This document shows positions 14,484 through 24,705 of a DNA stretch of 59,395 bases, in pieces (position 1 is the first letter of the stretch; every line of letters begins with the position of its first letter). The position numbers and the translations under genes were made by a program. Source of the DNA: Bacillota bacterium (GTDB lineage Bacteria > Bacillota > Dethiobacteria > DTU022); assembly GCA_012840855.1 (NCBI GenBank), contig DUVX01000033.1, positions 1-59,395 on the forward strand, in the 5' to 3' direction. A model generated the notes under the pieces. The model worked only from the letters and a program-made list of their open reading frames with translations, was not told where the DNA came from and made no database searches.

Positions 14484-15581
14484 ATGAACAGACCGAAGCG
14501 GCGCAGCTGTATCGACCAGATCAAGCCCTACGAACCGGGCAAACCTGTGGAAGAGGTGGAGCGCGAGCTCGGCCTGAAGGGCGTGCTCAAGCTGGCTTCA
14601 AATGAGAATCCCTTGGGGCCGTCGCCGGCAGCGCTGAAGGCGCTTAAGGGAATTCTAGGGCGGCTGCACTATTACCCCGATGGTAACTGCTACTATCTCA
14701 AGGAGGCCCTGGCCCGGAAGTTCGGTTTTACGCCGGCAGAGGTGATCGTTGGCAACGGTACTGATGAGCTGCTCATGCTGCTCGCCCTGGCTTATATCAA
14801 TCCGGGTGACGAGGCGGTTACGGTATATCCCACATTCTCGGAGTACGAGTTTGCCCTGCGCCTGATGGGGGGGGTGCCGCGTCCAGTGCCGCTGAAGGGC
14901 AAAAACTTCGATTACGATCCCGGAGCGCTTGCCGGCGCCATCAACGAGCGCACCCGCCTGGTCTTCATCTGCAGCCCCAATAATCCTACCGGATCGCTGA
15001 TCTCCCCGGCCCAGCTCGAAAGTTTTATGCGCGACCTGCCGCCCCGTATCCTCGTGGTGCTTGATCATGCCTATATCGAGTATGTTACCGGCAGCGCTCA
15101 CCCCAATGGCCTCGATTACATCAGGCAGGGGCGGCCCCTGCTGGTTTTACGAACCTTCTCCAAGATCTACGGCCTTGCCGGCCTGCGCGTCGGCTTCGGT
15201 CTCGCTCCCGCCGGAGTGATCGCCGATCTCAACCGGGTCCGGGAGCCCTTTAACGTGAATACGCCCGCCCAGGTGGCCGCCGTCGCCGCCCTGGAGGATG
15301 AGGAGCATCTCAAGCGCAGCCTGGCGATGGTAGAGAAGGGGCGCCGGCAACTTGCCGCAGGGCTGGCGATGATGGGGCTACGGGCTGTGCCGGGCGGCGG
15401 CAATTTCTTATTTGTTGACACGGGCACCGACTCCCGAAAAGTGTTCGAGGCGCTGCTGCAGCGCGGTATCATCATTCGCAGCGGCGATATCTTCGGTTTT
15501 CCCACCCATATCCGCGTAACCTGCGGCACAGAGGAGCAAAACGAGTCCTTCCTGAAGGCGCTTGCCGAAGTGCTCGCCTGA
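14484..15581 (+). CDS. hisC: Histidinol-phosphate aminotransferase
   Basis: A 365-aa fold-type I aminotransferase, converting imidazole acetol phosphate to histidinol phosphate with PLP. Visible motifs are LASNENPLGPSPAAL near residue 38, GNGTDELLMLL, CSPNNPTGSLI with the PLP-contacting Asn, DHAYIEY, and the Schiff-base lysine in TFSKIYGLAGLRVGF. Related aminotransferases for aromatic amino acids or CobD look similar, but the opening and length fit HisC. The ATG follows GGAGGAA. hisF nearby supports a histidine role, although the other his genes are not in view. A palindromic repeat lies 8 bp beyond the stop. Confidence 0.88.
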   Translation: MNRPKRRSCIDQIKPYEPGKPVEEVERELGLKGVLKLASNENPLGPSPAALKALKGILGRLHYYPDGNCYYLKEALARKFGFTPAEVIVGNGTDELLMLLALAYINPGDEAVTVYPTFSEYEFALRLMGGVPRPVPLKGKNFDYDPGALAGAINERTRLVFICSPNNPTGSLISPAQLESFMRDLPPRILVVLDHAYIEYVTGSAHPNGLDYIRQGRPLLVLRTFSKIYGLAGLRVGFGLAPAGVIADLNRVREPFNVNTPAQVAAVAALEDEEHLKRSLAMVEKGRRQLAAGLAMMGLRAVPGGGNFLFVDTGTDSRKVFEALLQRGIIIRSGDIFGFPTHIRVTCGTEEQNESFLKALAEVLA

Positions 15582-15589
15582 AGATAGGT

Positions 15590-15618
15590 GGGACAGGGAG
15601 GACCGTCCCCCCTGTCCC
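15590..15618. repeat. 29-bp near-perfect palindrome, REP-like or terminator hairpin
   Basis: GGGACAGGG and CCCTGTCCC flank an inner GGAC-C-GTCC hairpin, so the element is almost fully self-complementary. Palindromes of this GGGACAGGG style are scattered in many clostridial genomes as intergenic repeats. It lies 8 bp after hisC and could also stop transcription, though no T run follows directly. Confidence 0.6.
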
Positions 15619-15702
15619 GCTGACCTCCCTTAGCGCCGTCCGGTTTTTTTCTCAAACTTCCACAAAGCTTATCCCTTATCTCCATAATATTTAAAAAATA
15701 GC

Positions 15703-15731
15703 TTGACGAATTGTTCAATATAATTTATCTT
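15703..15731 (+). promoter_or_regulatory. Possible promoter of the acyl-CoA synthetase gene
   Basis: TTGACG (15703-15708) stands 17 bp before TATCTT (15726-15731) in an AT-rich patch (about 15650-15770) that contrasts with the GC-rich surroundings. A TATAAT at 15719 is too close to this -35. Moderate match only. Confidence 0.35.
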
Positions 15732-15835
15732 TAAATTAGAATATTGGTAGTTAATATTGTTTTTTTAAGAGAGAGTGATTGGCGAAATATGTGAAAGTTT
15801 GGGGAATCGGGAACTTATTACAAAGGAGGATGACG

Positions 15836-17548
15836 ATGTCTGTTCGGGAATGGAAGTTGCCGCTGCTGAATGACTACCCGGAAAAGTGGGCCCGCCAGGA
15901 TCCCCGGAAACCGGCCCTGGTCCAGCACGAAGATGACAACACTGTAACCTATAAGCAGTTTAATTCCATGGTCGATTTCTTTGCTTTGCGCCTTCTTGAT
16001 CTGGGGATCAAGAAGGGGGACCGCGTGGCGACAATGCTCGTCTTGATCCCGGAGCATGTCATGCTGATGTATGCCTGTTTCAAGATCGGCGCGATCATCG
16101 CTCCCCTGGATGTGCGCCTAAAGGAGGCCGAGGTAGTTCGCGATCTGGGCAAGATTAAGCCGAAGGCCTTCTTCTTTCTAGGGAAGACACCGCTGCGCGA
16201 CTTTCGTGAAGTGGGCAGAGCGGTACAGGAAGAGTGTCCCTATGTGGAGCATCTGGTCCAGTTTACCCCCAACCCGGGGCCCGGAGAGCTTCTCGGCGGG
16301 GCGATGGCGATCACCGAGATGATGAACAAACGAAAGCTATTAGCTCTGAAGATCAAGGATATCTTTACCGGCGGGCTGAAAAAAGCGGCCGCCCTGATCG
16401 ATACCCATACACCGGCCCTCATCATCTTCACTACTGGTACGACAGGAGAGCCGAAGCCGGCGGTGATGAGCCATGAGAATATTATTATCCAGAATGAAGT
16501 GCTCGCCCGGGGGTTGGCGGGGAAAGTGGCGCGGGAAGAGATGCGCATGCTGATCAACCTGCCGCCCAGCCATGTAGGCTGCGTCACCGAGCAGCTGATG
16601 ACCACCCTTTATCTCGGGGGGACAGCCTACCTGATCCGGATATTCGATCCGAAGATGACCCTCGAGGCCATCGAGAAGCACCGGATAGTGGTGCTGGGTC
16701 AGATCCCGACGCAGTATCGCCTGGAGTGGGCTCTCCCAGGGTACGCCGATTACGATCTGAGCAGCCTTCGCTTCGCCATCTATGGCGGCTCGGCTGTGGA
16801 TACCGTCTTCCTGAGGGAGATGGCCAAAATGGCTCCCAATTTCGGTACCGGCATGGGGATGACCGAGACGGCGGGATTTTACACCTACACTGCGCCCGAT
16901 ATCAGTGTAGAGGAGATGGCTGGCCAGGTGGGCGCCGCCTTCGATGATCTGGCCCCGGTAACGGTGCGCCAACCGATGCGGCCTGATGGCAGCGCCGGGG
17001 AAGAGCTGCCCGATGGGGAAGTAGGCGAGATCTGCGTACACGGGCCCATTGTTTTTCAGGGCTACTACAATCTCCCCGAGGAGACGGCGAAGACAGTCTC
17101 CACCGACGGCGTTCTCTATACCGGGGATATGGGCTACTACAAGATGGTGGGCGACAACCGGGCCCTTTTCCTTTCGGGGCGGCAGAAGTTTGTAATCAAA
17201 CAGAAGGGTTACCAGGTCTTTCCCGATGAGGTGGAGGAGTATATCGCCTCTCATGAGAAGGTGGACCTTGTCGATGTGGTGGGAATCAAGCATAAGCTCT
17301 TCGATGAGGGGATCTTCGCCTTTGTCCGGCCCAAAAAAGGGGTGGAGCTGACGGCGGAAGAGATTGCAGATTACTGCAAAGAGATCGCTTCATACAAGAG
17401 GCCGCAGCATGTGGAGATCTGGCCCCAGGAAAAAGATTTTCCCCTCACCAGGGTAGCCAAGGTGGACAAGCGTGAGCTGAAACTTATCGCCGAAAAAGTT
17501 GTCGAAAAACTGCGCCGCGAAAACAGGTGGGATGCCGCTTCCGTCTAA
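15836..17548 (+). CDS. AMP-binding acyl-CoA synthetase (acyl-CoA ligase)
   Basis: A 570-aa ANL-superfamily enzyme that activates a carboxylic acid as acyl-AMP and then as acyl-CoA. The phosphate loop is TTGTTGEPKP (199-208). Further motifs are GMGMTETAGFYTYT (A5 region), VLYTGDMGYYK (A7), GRQKFVIKQKGYQVFPDEVEEYI (A8) and the C-terminal catalytic lysine region PLTRVAKVDKREL. Substrate chain length cannot be told by eye; medium or long fatty acids, or aromatic acids, are possible. The ATG at 15836 has AAAGGAGG (15821-15828) seven bases away. It stands alone, between hisC and secD, with its own possible promoter. Such genes are plentiful in fatty-acid-using anaerobes. Confidence 0.85.
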   Translation: MSVREWKLPLLNDYPEKWARQDPRKPALVQHEDDNTVTYKQFNSMVDFFALRLLDLGIKKGDRVATMLVLIPEHVMLMYACFKIGAIIAPLDVRLKEAEVVRDLGKIKPKAFFFLGKTPLRDFREVGRAVQEECPYVEHLVQFTPNPGPGELLGGAMAITEMMNKRKLLALKIKDIFTGGLKKAAALIDTHTPALIIFTTGTTGEPKPAVMSHENIIIQNEVLARGLAGKVAREEMRMLINLPPSHVGCVTEQLMTTLYLGGTAYLIRIFDPKMTLEAIEKHRIVVLGQIPTQYRLEWALPGYADYDLSSLRFAIYGGSAVDTVFLREMAKMAPNFGTGMGMTETAGFYTYTAPDISVEEMAGQVGAAFDDLAPVTVRQPMRPDGSAGEELPDGEVGEICVHGPIVFQGYYNLPEETAKTVSTDGVLYTGDMGYYKMVGDNRALFLSGRQKFVIKQKGYQVFPDEVEEYIASHEKVDLVDVVGIKHKLFDEGIFAFVRPKKGVELTAEEIADYCKEIASYKRPQHVEIWPQEKDFPLTRVAKVDKRELKLIAEKVVEKLRRENRWDAASV

Positions 17549-17705
17549 AAAAAGTTTGGGGCAGCTCTCCCCTTTGCTGTCCCGGTGTTGATTGTTTCGC
17601 TCCTTTCTCTGCACAGCTGCCGGCGCCGGTGTGGGGGAGGGAGCGCTTTTAAATGCTCCCCCGGCCTGCTCAGGCGAGCATATCGCCGCCCGTCGGCAAT
17701 TTTAT

Positions 17706-17734
17706 CTGAAATAATAGCCCTGCTTTGATATAAT
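17706..17734 (+). promoter_or_regulatory. Possible promoter for secD and following genes
   Basis: TATAAT (17729-17734) is preceded at 17 bp by CTGAAA (17706-17711), a four-of-six match to the -35 box. It lies 43 bp before secD. A GC hairpin with GGGAGC/GCTCCC arms (17639-17660), lacking a T tract, lies between this and the previous gene. Confidence 0.4.
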
Positions 17735-17777
17735 GTGTTGAAGGTATCTGCATAAATCGACGGGAAGGTGGTCTGCT

Positions 17778-19061
17778 TTGGGAAAGAAACAGGGCTCTGA
17801 GCGGAAACGCTTGCTCTTATTTATCGTTGCCTGTTTGCTTTTAGTGGGTTCGGCCTACCTGGTTTCCCAGGTGGCGCTGGGCACGGATCTGGGCAAGAGA
17901 GCGCTGGCCTGGACCGGCAAAGAGGATATCGGGATCAAGCGCGGCCTCGATATCGCCGGCGGGCTGTATGTGCTTCTGGAGGCGGTGGAGACGGGAGATG
18001 AGGAGATCGATGCTGATGCTATCGAGCGGACCGTGGCGGTCATCCGCATGCGCGTCGATGAGCTCGGTGTAGCCGAGCCGGTGATCACGTCGCAGGGCAA
18101 AAACAGGATCCGCATCGAGCTGCCCGATATCGATGATCCGGAGAAAGCCCGCGAAATCATCGGCCGCACCGCCAGGCTCTCCTTCGTCGATCCCGAGGGC
18201 GAGGAAGTTCTCACCGGCGCCAACCTGCGCCGCGTCCAGGCGATGCGGGATCCCAGCGAGCCCGAGCCCTTTATCTCCCTGGAGCTGGATAAGGAGGGCA
18301 CCAAGAACTTCGCCGAGGCTACGGGCGAATTTTACGGTCAGAAGATCTATATCCTTCTCGACGGTGAGGTCATCTCTGACCCCGTGGTGAACGCAGTGAT
18401 CACCGACGGACAGGCTCGGATTACCGGCCGCTACACTTTCGAGGAAGCAGCGGAGCTGGCCCTGCTGCTGCGCAGCGGTTCCCTTCCCGTGGAACTGAAG
18501 GAGCAGGAATCGCGCCTTGTCGGGCCAACCCTGGGACGACGGACCATGGATGTGAGCATCTACGCCGCCGCTGCCGGGCTGGTGGCGGTGCTGCTCTATA
18601 TGATCATATTTTACCGTTTTGCCGGCTTCATCTCCGGTATCGCCCTGCTATTTTACCTGACGCTGGTCCTAGGGGCGCTGACGCTGCTGCCGACGACCCT
18701 GACCCTCCCCGGCATCGCCGGCCTGATCCTCTCTATCGGTATGGCCGTCGACGCCAACGTGCTTATTTTTGAGCGGATCAAGGAAGAACTGCGCTCCGGG
18801 CGCACTGTTCACCGGGCCATGGAAAACGGTTTTCAGCAGGCTTTCCGGACCATCCTTGACTCGAACGTTACCACCATTATCGCTACCGTTGTTCTCTTCG
18901 CCCTGGCCAGCGGCCCTGTACGCGGGTTTGCGGTGACGCTCTTTATCGGTGTTATTTGCAGCATGTTTACCGCGGTGACGCTGACGCGCTCCCTGATGCG
19001 CCTTGCTTTTCAGGCCGGGTTGATGCGCAGCAGCCGGTATGTGGGGGTGAAGACAGCATGA
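17778..19061 (+). CDS. secD: Protein translocase subunit SecD
   Basis: A 427-aa membrane protein of the RND-like SecDF complex, which uses the proton or sodium gradient to help the Sec channel move proteins out. It has an N-terminal helix (about 12-32), GLDIAGGLYVLLEA, an extracellular P1 domain with RMRVDELGVAEPVI, and five C-terminal helices including GIAGLILSIGMAVDANVLIFERIKEEL. The TTG start at 17778 follows GGAAGGTGG. The stop overlaps secF by 4 bases (ATGA), so the pair is translationally coupled. Length fits the short SecD of Bacillota. Confidence 0.94.
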   Translation: MGKKQGSERKRLLLFIVACLLLVGSAYLVSQVALGTDLGKRALAWTGKEDIGIKRGLDIAGGLYVLLEAVETGDEEIDADAIERTVAVIRMRVDELGVAEPVITSQGKNRIRIELPDIDDPEKAREIIGRTARLSFVDPEGEEVLTGANLRRVQAMRDPSEPEPFISLELDKEGTKNFAEATGEFYGQKIYILLDGEVISDPVVNAVITDGQARITGRYTFEEAAELALLLRSGSLPVELKEQESRLVGPTLGRRTMDVSIYAAAAGLVAVLLYMIIFYRFAGFISGIALLFYLTLVLGALTLLPTTLTLPGIAGLILSIGMAVDANVLIFERIKEELRSGRTVHRAMENGFQQAFRTILDSNVTTIIATVVLFALASGPVRGFAVTLFIGVICSMFTAVTLTRSLMRLAFQAGLMRSSRYVGVKTA

Positions 19062-19978
19062 TTCGCTTTATCCGTAATCGTAAAATTCCTTACGCCCTCT
19101 CCCTGATCCTGATCCTGGTCGGCGCGATCTCGCTCGCTCTTTCCGGTTTGAACTTAGGCATCGATTTCGCCGGGGGGACGGTCTTTCACCTGAACCTTAC
19201 TGACGATTTCACCATGGAAGAGGTAGAAAAGCTCTCTGGAGAGATCCCTGAGCTTAAGGGCGCAGCGTTGCAGATGGATCAGGGGCATGATCCACAGGGC
19301 CGGATTACCAGAGGGGTGGTCATCAAGAGCGCCTATATCGAGGAAGGGCGCCGCAACTCCATTCTCGACACTTTCAGAGAGCACTGGCCCTCGCTGGGCC
19401 CCGATGATCTGCGCGTGGAGAGCGTGGGCGGAGTGATCAGCGGTGAGCTGGCCCGCCAGTCACTCATCGCCCTGGTCGTGGCCATCGCCGGGATGGTTCT
19501 TTATATCACGTTCCGTTTCGAATTTCGATTCGCCCTGGCGGCGATCATCGCCCTGCTCCACGATATCTTTATTATCGTGGCCGTATTCTCAATTTTTCAG
19601 ATCGAGGCCAATGTGCCCTTTATTGCAGCCCTGCTTACCATATTCGGCTATTCGGTCAACGATACTATTGTTATCTTCGACCGGATCAGGGAAAATATCA
19701 AGCGCAAAAAGAAAGAGGAGTACGCCGCTCTGGTCGATGAGAGCATCAACCAGAGCCTTGTGCGCACGCTGAACACCTCGCTGACCACATTTATAGTTCT
19801 ATTGGCCCTGCTGGTCGGCTTTTTCTACTTTATCGGCAGTTTCGATCTCATCGCCTTCGTCGTAGCCCTGCTCATCGGCGTCATCGTGGGGACCTATTCA
19901 TCGGTATTTATCGCCGCGCCCCTCTGGTTCGATCTGACGGAGCTTAATTTTCGCAGGGCGCGCCGCCGCCGCGCCTGA
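19058..19978 (+). CDS. secF: Protein translocase subunit SecF
   Basis: A 306-aa partner of SecD. It has an N-terminal helix (YALSLILILVGAISLAL), GIDFAGGTVFHL, and the conserved membrane half with FGYSVNDTIVIFDRIREN and NTSLTTFIVLLALLVGFFYF. The ATG overlaps the secD stop. Its stop is followed 59 bases later by recJ, probably in the same operon. Confidence 0.94.
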   Translation: MIRFIRNRKIPYALSLILILVGAISLALSGLNLGIDFAGGTVFHLNLTDDFTMEEVEKLSGEIPELKGAALQMDQGHDPQGRITRGVVIKSAYIEEGRRNSILDTFREHWPSLGPDDLRVESVGGVISGELARQSLIALVVAIAGMVLYITFRFEFRFALAAIIALLHDIFIIVAVFSIFQIEANVPFIAALLTIFGYSVNDTIVIFDRIRENIKRKKKEEYAALVDESINQSLVRTLNTSLTTFIVLLALLVGFFYFIGSFDLIAFVVALLIGVIVGTYSSVFIAAPLWFDLTELNFRRARRRRA

Positions 19979-20037
19979 GAACGAACCAGGTGACCCTCGC
20001 AGCGGTTGCATTGGGGAAAGGAGACAGCCCTTAAAAG

Positions 20038-22470
20038 ATGAGTCTATCTCAGAAACGCTGGGACGAGCCGGCTTCGGCATCTGACGGAGCGGTGACCGCC
20101 CTGGCGGAAGAGCTGAATATTATGCCGGCTCTGGCCCGGGTTCTATTCCAGCGGGGGATCAAAGAGAGCGCTGCCGCCCGCAGCTTTCTTGATCCCTCGC
20201 TGGAGCGGCTCCATTCCCCCTGGCTGATGAAGGGGATGGAGCGCGCGGTGGCGCGGATCTGCACCGCCCTGGAAAAAGGCGAGAAGATCGTTGTACATGG
20301 CGACTATGATGTCGACGGGATTACCGCGGCGGCGCTCCTGATGGAGGTGCTACGGCAACTCGGGGCGGCGGTGGTGGACTTTTACCTGCCCAGCCGTTTC
20401 CGGGAAGGCTATGGGCTGCACCGCGAAGCGCTGGAGCAGATCGCCGCGGCGGGAGCCGACCTGCTGATCACCGTCGATTGCGGCGCCAACGCTTCCTCTG
20501 AAATCGCTTGTGCCCGCAGCCTCGGCTTGGATCTGATCATTACCGATCATCACAAGACTTTTGAGCCGCTTGAGGGAGCCGCAGCAGTTCTTAATCCCCT
20601 GCAGGAGGGCTGCCGTTACCCCTTCAAGGATCTTTCCGGTGCAGGGATCGCCTTTAAACTGGCCACAGCGCTGAAAGAAAAAAAGGACGCGGCTTTTCCG
20701 GAAGATCTTCTCGATCTGGCCGCCCTGGGGACGGCGGCCGATATGGTGCCGCTACTCGGAGAAAACCGTATCTTGACCGCCCAGGGGCTGGCGCGGCTGA
20801 GGCGTGCACCGCGGCCTGGCCTGGAGGCTCTGGCAAAAATTGTGGGGATCGAGCCGGCGCAGATCGACAGCTATGCGCTCTCTTTTATACTGGCTCCGCC
20901 GCTCAATGCTGCAGGCCGCCTGGGTGAGGCCGATCCGGCGCTCCGCCTGCTTCTGGAACAGGACAGGGAGAGCGCCGCAGCTCTTGCCCAGAATTTACAT
21001 AACATAAATCGCGAGCGCCGTGACAGGGAAGCGCGGATTCTCCGCGAGGCTGAAACTGTTCTAAAGAGCGATCGCTGCGCCGCGGGGGAGCATATCATCA
21101 CTCTGGCCGGCGACGGCTGGCCTCACGGGGTCATCGGCATCGTTGCTTCACGCCTGGCGGAGCGTTTTTACCGGCCCGTGGTGCTCATCGCTCTTGACGG
21201 CGATGAGGGGCGGGGCTCGGCGCGCAGCATCCCCGGTTTCGATATCACCGCTGCCTTGCACAGCTGTGCGCCGCTCCTGGAGCGTTTCGGGGGGCACACC
21301 CAGGCCGCCGGCCTGACGATCAGGGCGGAGCGCGTCGCTGATCTGCGCAGGGAACTCAATCGCTATGCTGCGCCGCAACTGCGGCGCGAGAAGCTTTCGC
21401 CCCTTCTTCAGTTTGATGCCGCCCTGGATCCGCCGGAGATCGGGATGGAGTTGGCCCGCCAGGTGGCGCTGCTGGAGCCCTTCGGGGTGGCCAATCCGCC
21501 GCCCCTTTTTTGTGGCCGGGGTTGGGAGCTGCGCTCATGGCGCCTCGTGGGGGCCGACCGAAAACACCTCAAATTAAATCTGGCCAGTGATGAGCACCGG
21601 GCGGCGCCGATCTTTTTCTCGGCGGCTTCACTGGAGCCCTCTCTCAGGCGGGGCCGCCGCTTCGATCTGGCTTTTACCCTGAGAGAGGGGCGCTTCAAGG
21701 ACCGGCCCATTCTCGATATGGTCTTGAAAGATCTGCGACGGGCCGATCGCCATACGGGCGGCCGAGTTACCGTCATCGACAGGCGCGAACGCCGCCGCCT
21801 CGCTTTGCTGAACAGAATTCTACGCGCTGACGCTGCGCCGGCGGTCATCTTCACCGCCACAAAAGGGCGGCGGGCGGCGCTGAAAGAGAAGCTGATGGCG
21901 GAGCAGCCGCTTGCTTTTCTCGGCAGCGGGAGAGATAATTATGAGGAGGGCTCGCCCGCACCGGCGTGCGGTTACCCGGTGCTGGTCCTATATGATCTGC
22001 CCCTGACGAAGAAGATCGTGCAGCAATATTTCGATCGCTGCGCCGCCGAAGGCGGCCTCCGGATCTATCTTCTTTACAGCGAAGCCGATCGAAAACGCAA
22101 TGATCTGCTGCTCAATCTGGCACTGCCTTCGGATGACGCCCTGGGTGAAATCTATCGCGCCTGGGCCGAGGCCGCTACGGCTACAGGGAAGGCCGGACTG
22201 CCGGCCAGTCTGCGGGAAAGGTTCGCTGCGCCGGCGGGAACAAAATTTTGGGAGCGCTGCCTGAAGATCTATGCTGAAGCGGGGCTTTGTCGCGGCGGAG
22301 CGCCTTTACCACCGGAGGATCTTTCCATGCTGGGGCGATCGCTCCAGCGCTCGCCCGCTTTCCAAGCAGTGCGCGAGCTGCGCGAGGGTTGCTTTCGCTA
22401 CCAGGAGATGCTTCTAAAAAGCTCTCCGGGAGAGCTGGCTGCCGCCTGGGATCAGCTGCTTGAGGTTTAG
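20038..22470 (+). CDS. recJ: Single-stranded-DNA-specific exonuclease RecJ
   Basis: An 810-aa 5'-3' exonuclease of the DHH superfamily used in recombination and mismatch or base-excision repair. The metal site is seen in VHGDYDVDGITAA (about 85-97), LITVDCGANA and ITDHHKTFEP. DHHA1 motifs HGVIGIVASRLAERF and GGHTQAAGLTI follow near residues 360-430, then the OB-type domain. About 240 further residues form the extra C-terminal region found in long Bacillota RecJ proteins. The ATG follows AAAGGAGA. It sits between secF and relA, the usual clostridial order. Confidence 0.93.
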   Translation: MSLSQKRWDEPASASDGAVTALAEELNIMPALARVLFQRGIKESAAARSFLDPSLERLHSPWLMKGMERAVARICTALEKGEKIVVHGDYDVDGITAAALLMEVLRQLGAAVVDFYLPSRFREGYGLHREALEQIAAAGADLLITVDCGANASSEIACARSLGLDLIITDHHKTFEPLEGAAAVLNPLQEGCRYPFKDLSGAGIAFKLATALKEKKDAAFPEDLLDLAALGTAADMVPLLGENRILTAQGLARLRRAPRPGLEALAKIVGIEPAQIDSYALSFILAPPLNAAGRLGEADPALRLLLEQDRESAAALAQNLHNINRERRDREARILREAETVLKSDRCAAGEHIITLAGDGWPHGVIGIVASRLAERFYRPVVLIALDGDEGRGSARSIPGFDITAALHSCAPLLERFGGHTQAAGLTIRAERVADLRRELNRYAAPQLRREKLSPLLQFDAALDPPEIGMELARQVALLEPFGVANPPPLFCGRGWELRSWRLVGADRKHLKLNLASDEHRAAPIFFSAASLEPSLRRGRRFDLAFTLREGRFKDRPILDMVLKDLRRADRHTGGRVTVIDRRERRRLALLNRILRADAAPAVIFTATKGRRAALKEKLMAEQPLAFLGSGRDNYEEGSPAPACGYPVLVLYDLPLTKKIVQQYFDRCAAEGGLRIYLLYSEADRKRNDLLLNLALPSDDALGEIYRAWAEAATATGKAGLPASLRERFAAPAGTKFWERCLKIYAEAGLCRGGAPLPPEDLSMLGRSLQRSPAFQAVRELREGCFRYQEMLLKSSPGELAAAWDQLLEV

Positions 22471-22510
22471 GGCCGGCAAAAATAATTAAAGATAAGATCG
22501 GTGAAAGAAG

Positions 22511-24688
22511 ATGCCGGTAAAAGAAAAAAAACTGGACAATCTAAAAAAACTGCTGGCCCGTCATTACCCCAGCGTTGATGATTGGGCTCGGGTGGAGAAA
22601 GCATACGCGTTGGCGCGGCAGGCGCACAGCGGGCAGCGGCGTGAATCGGGAGAGTCATTTATCAGCCACCCCCTAGGGGTGGCTACGATCCTGGCCGAAC
22701 TGGGCCTTGATTTGACCACGGTTATAGCGGGGCTGCTCCACGATGTCGTCGAGGATACGGCGGTAACCCTGGAGGAGATCAGGGAGAGCTTCGGGGAGGA
22801 GATCGCCGCCCTGGTGGACGGGGTCACAAAGCTGAGTCGCCTTGATTTTGCCTCTCGCGAGGAGCAGCAGGCCGAGACCCTGCGGAAGATGTTCATCGCC
22901 ATGGCCGAGGATATCCGGGTTATCCTGATCAAGTTGGCCGACCGGACGCATAATCTGCGCACCCTGCGCTACCTCGATCCGCGGAAGCAGCAGGAGATTG
23001 CACGGGAGACGATGGAGATCTATGCGCCGCTGGCCCACCGCCTCGGTATCTATAAGATCAAATGGGAGCTTGAGGACAGCGCCTTCCGTTATATGCAGCC
23101 CGGCGCCTATTATCGGCTCGTCGATCAGCTGGCCAAAAAGAGGCGGGAGCGGGAGCAATTTATCAGCCGCCTGATCAATATTATTATGAAACGCCTCGAA
23201 GCGGTGGGTATGACCGCCGAGATCCAGGGGCGGCCGAAACACCTCTACAGCATCTATCACAAGATGAAAGAGCAGGAGAAGGATTTAAGCGAGATCTACG
23301 ATCTCACCGCCATCCGCGTCATCGTGGATTCGGTAAAGGATTGCTACGGCGTCCTCGGCACGATCCATGCCATCTGGAAGCCCATCCCGGGCCGGTTCAA
23401 GGATTATATCGCCATGCCCAAACCGAATATGTACCAGTCGCTGCATACGACGGTGGTGGCCGCCGAGAACGAGCTCGTCGAGATCCAGATCCGCACCTGG
23501 GAGATGCACCGCACCGCCGAATACGGTATCGCTGCGCACTGGCGCTACAAGGAGAAGATCACCGATGAGCGCGAATTCGATCAGAAGCTGGCCTGGCTGC
23601 GCCAGCTGCTTGAATGGCAGCAGGATTACCGGGATGCGCGGGAATTCATTGAAAACCTGAAGCTCGATCTTTTTACCGATGAGGTCTTTGTCTTTACGCC
23701 GCGCGGCGATGTCATCGATCTCCCCGCCGGCTCCATACCTATTGATTTCGCCTACAAGATCCACACCGATATTGGCCACAGCTGCACCGGTTCGCGGATC
23801 AATGGACGGCTCGTCCCCCTCGATTATGTCCTGAAAACGGGGGATATGGTGGAGATTATCACCGGCAAGCACAGTTCACCCAGCCGCGATTGGCTGAATA
23901 TGGTGAAAAGTGCCCAGGCGAAAAATAAGATCCGCAGCTGGTTCAAGCGGGAGCGTCGGGAGGAAAATATTGAAAAGGGCCGCGAGATGATCGAACGCGA
24001 GAACCGCCGCCTCGACTACGACCTGAGGGATCTGCTCAAAAGCGACCTGGTGGAAGAGGTGGCGCGGAAGTTCAATCTTCAGTCGGCAGACGATCTATAC
24101 GGCGCTGTGGGCTACGGCGGCATCACCGTCCGGCAGGTTATCGGGCGGCTGCGCGAGGAATATCGCCGCAAGTACGGCCTGAAGGAAGAGACGCTGCCGC
24201 AGACCAGGCCGGAGCAGCGCCCGCCTCCCTCTGCCCCCGGAGTGATCGTCGAGGGGATCGACAATATCCTGGTACGCTTCGCCCGCTGCTGCAATCCTGT
24301 GCCCGATGATGCCATCGCCGGGCTGGTGACGCGCGGCCGGGGGGTCTCCATCCATCGCGACGACTGCCCTAATTTAAAGGCTTACCGCTCCGAGAGCGGC
24401 AGGCTGCTCAAGGCCGCCTGGGAGAAGGAAGCGGCGCGGGCTTACCCGGTAACCATCGAGGTAGCGGCCAATGACCGGACCAACCTGCTGGCTGATATTA
24501 CGGCGGCCATCAGCGAGTGCAAGATCCAGATCGCCGCGGTGAACGGGCGCGCTGAGAGGGACAATACGGCGATCATCCATCTGACCCTGAGCGTAAAGGA
24601 TCGGGCGCAGCTGGAGCAGGTGATGAGCCGGGTCAAGAAAGTGAAAGATATCTACAGTGTGCGCCGTCATCTTTACTGGAAGAGCTGA
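22511..24688 (+). CDS. relA: (p)ppGpp synthetase/hydrolase RelA/SpoT (Rel)
   Basis: A 725-aa bifunctional stringent-response enzyme. The hydrolase HD domain has ISHPLGVA (His53), LLHDVVEDT (His77-Asp78) and [10 protein letters not shown]. The synthetase domain carries [25 protein letters not shown] domain ([19 protein letters not shown]), a zinc-finger-like segment with RCCNPVPDD, and a C-terminal ACT domain follow. All hydrolase and synthetase residues I can check are present. The ATG start follows a GAAAGAAG purine tract. It precedes dtd by 17 bases, as in many Bacillota. Confidence 0.95.
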   Translation: MPVKEKKLDNLKKLLARHYPSVDDWARVEKAYALARQAHSGQRRESGESFISHPLGVATILAELGLDLTTVIAGLLHDVVEDTAVTLEEIRESFGEEIAALVDGVTKLSRLDFASREEQQAETLRKMFIAMAEDIRVILIKLADRTHNLRTLRYLDPRKQQEIARETMEIYAPLAHRLGIYKIKWELEDSAFRYMQPGAYYRLVDQLAKKRREREQFISRLINIIMKRLEAVGMTAEIQGRPKHLYSIYHKMKEQEKDLSEIYDLTAIRVIVDSVKDCYGVLGTIHAIWKPIPGRFKDYIAMPKPNMYQSLHTTVVAAENELVEIQIRTWEMHRTAEYGIAAHWRYKEKITDEREFDQKLAWLRQLLEWQQDYRDAREFIENLKLDLFTDEVFVFTPRGDVIDLPAGSIPIDFAYKIHTDIGHSCTGSRINGRLVPLDYVLKTGDMVEIITGKHSSPSRDWLNMVKSAQAKNKIRSWFKRERREENIEKGREMIERENRRLDYDLRDLLKSDLVEEVARKFNLQSADDLYGAVGYGGITVRQVIGRLREEYRRKYGLKEETLPQTRPEQRPPPSAPGVIVEGIDNILVRFARCCNPVPDDAIAGLVTRGRGVSIHRDDCPNLKAYRSESGRLLKAAWEKEAARAYPVTIEVAANDRTNLLADITAAISECKIQIAAVNGRAERDNTAIIHLTLSVKDRAQLEQVMSRVKKVKDIYSVRRHLYWKS

Positions 24689-24705
24689 TCGGGGGAGGCG
24701 GAAAA

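Noticed and set aside
16340-17293. A 317-codon minus-strand frame inside the acyl-CoA synthetase gene
   Set aside because: Shadow of the plus-strand gene, which has all ANL motifs.
18956-19057. N-terminal extension of secF
   Set aside because: It lies within secD in another frame; the ATG at 19058 yields the standard SecF N-terminus.
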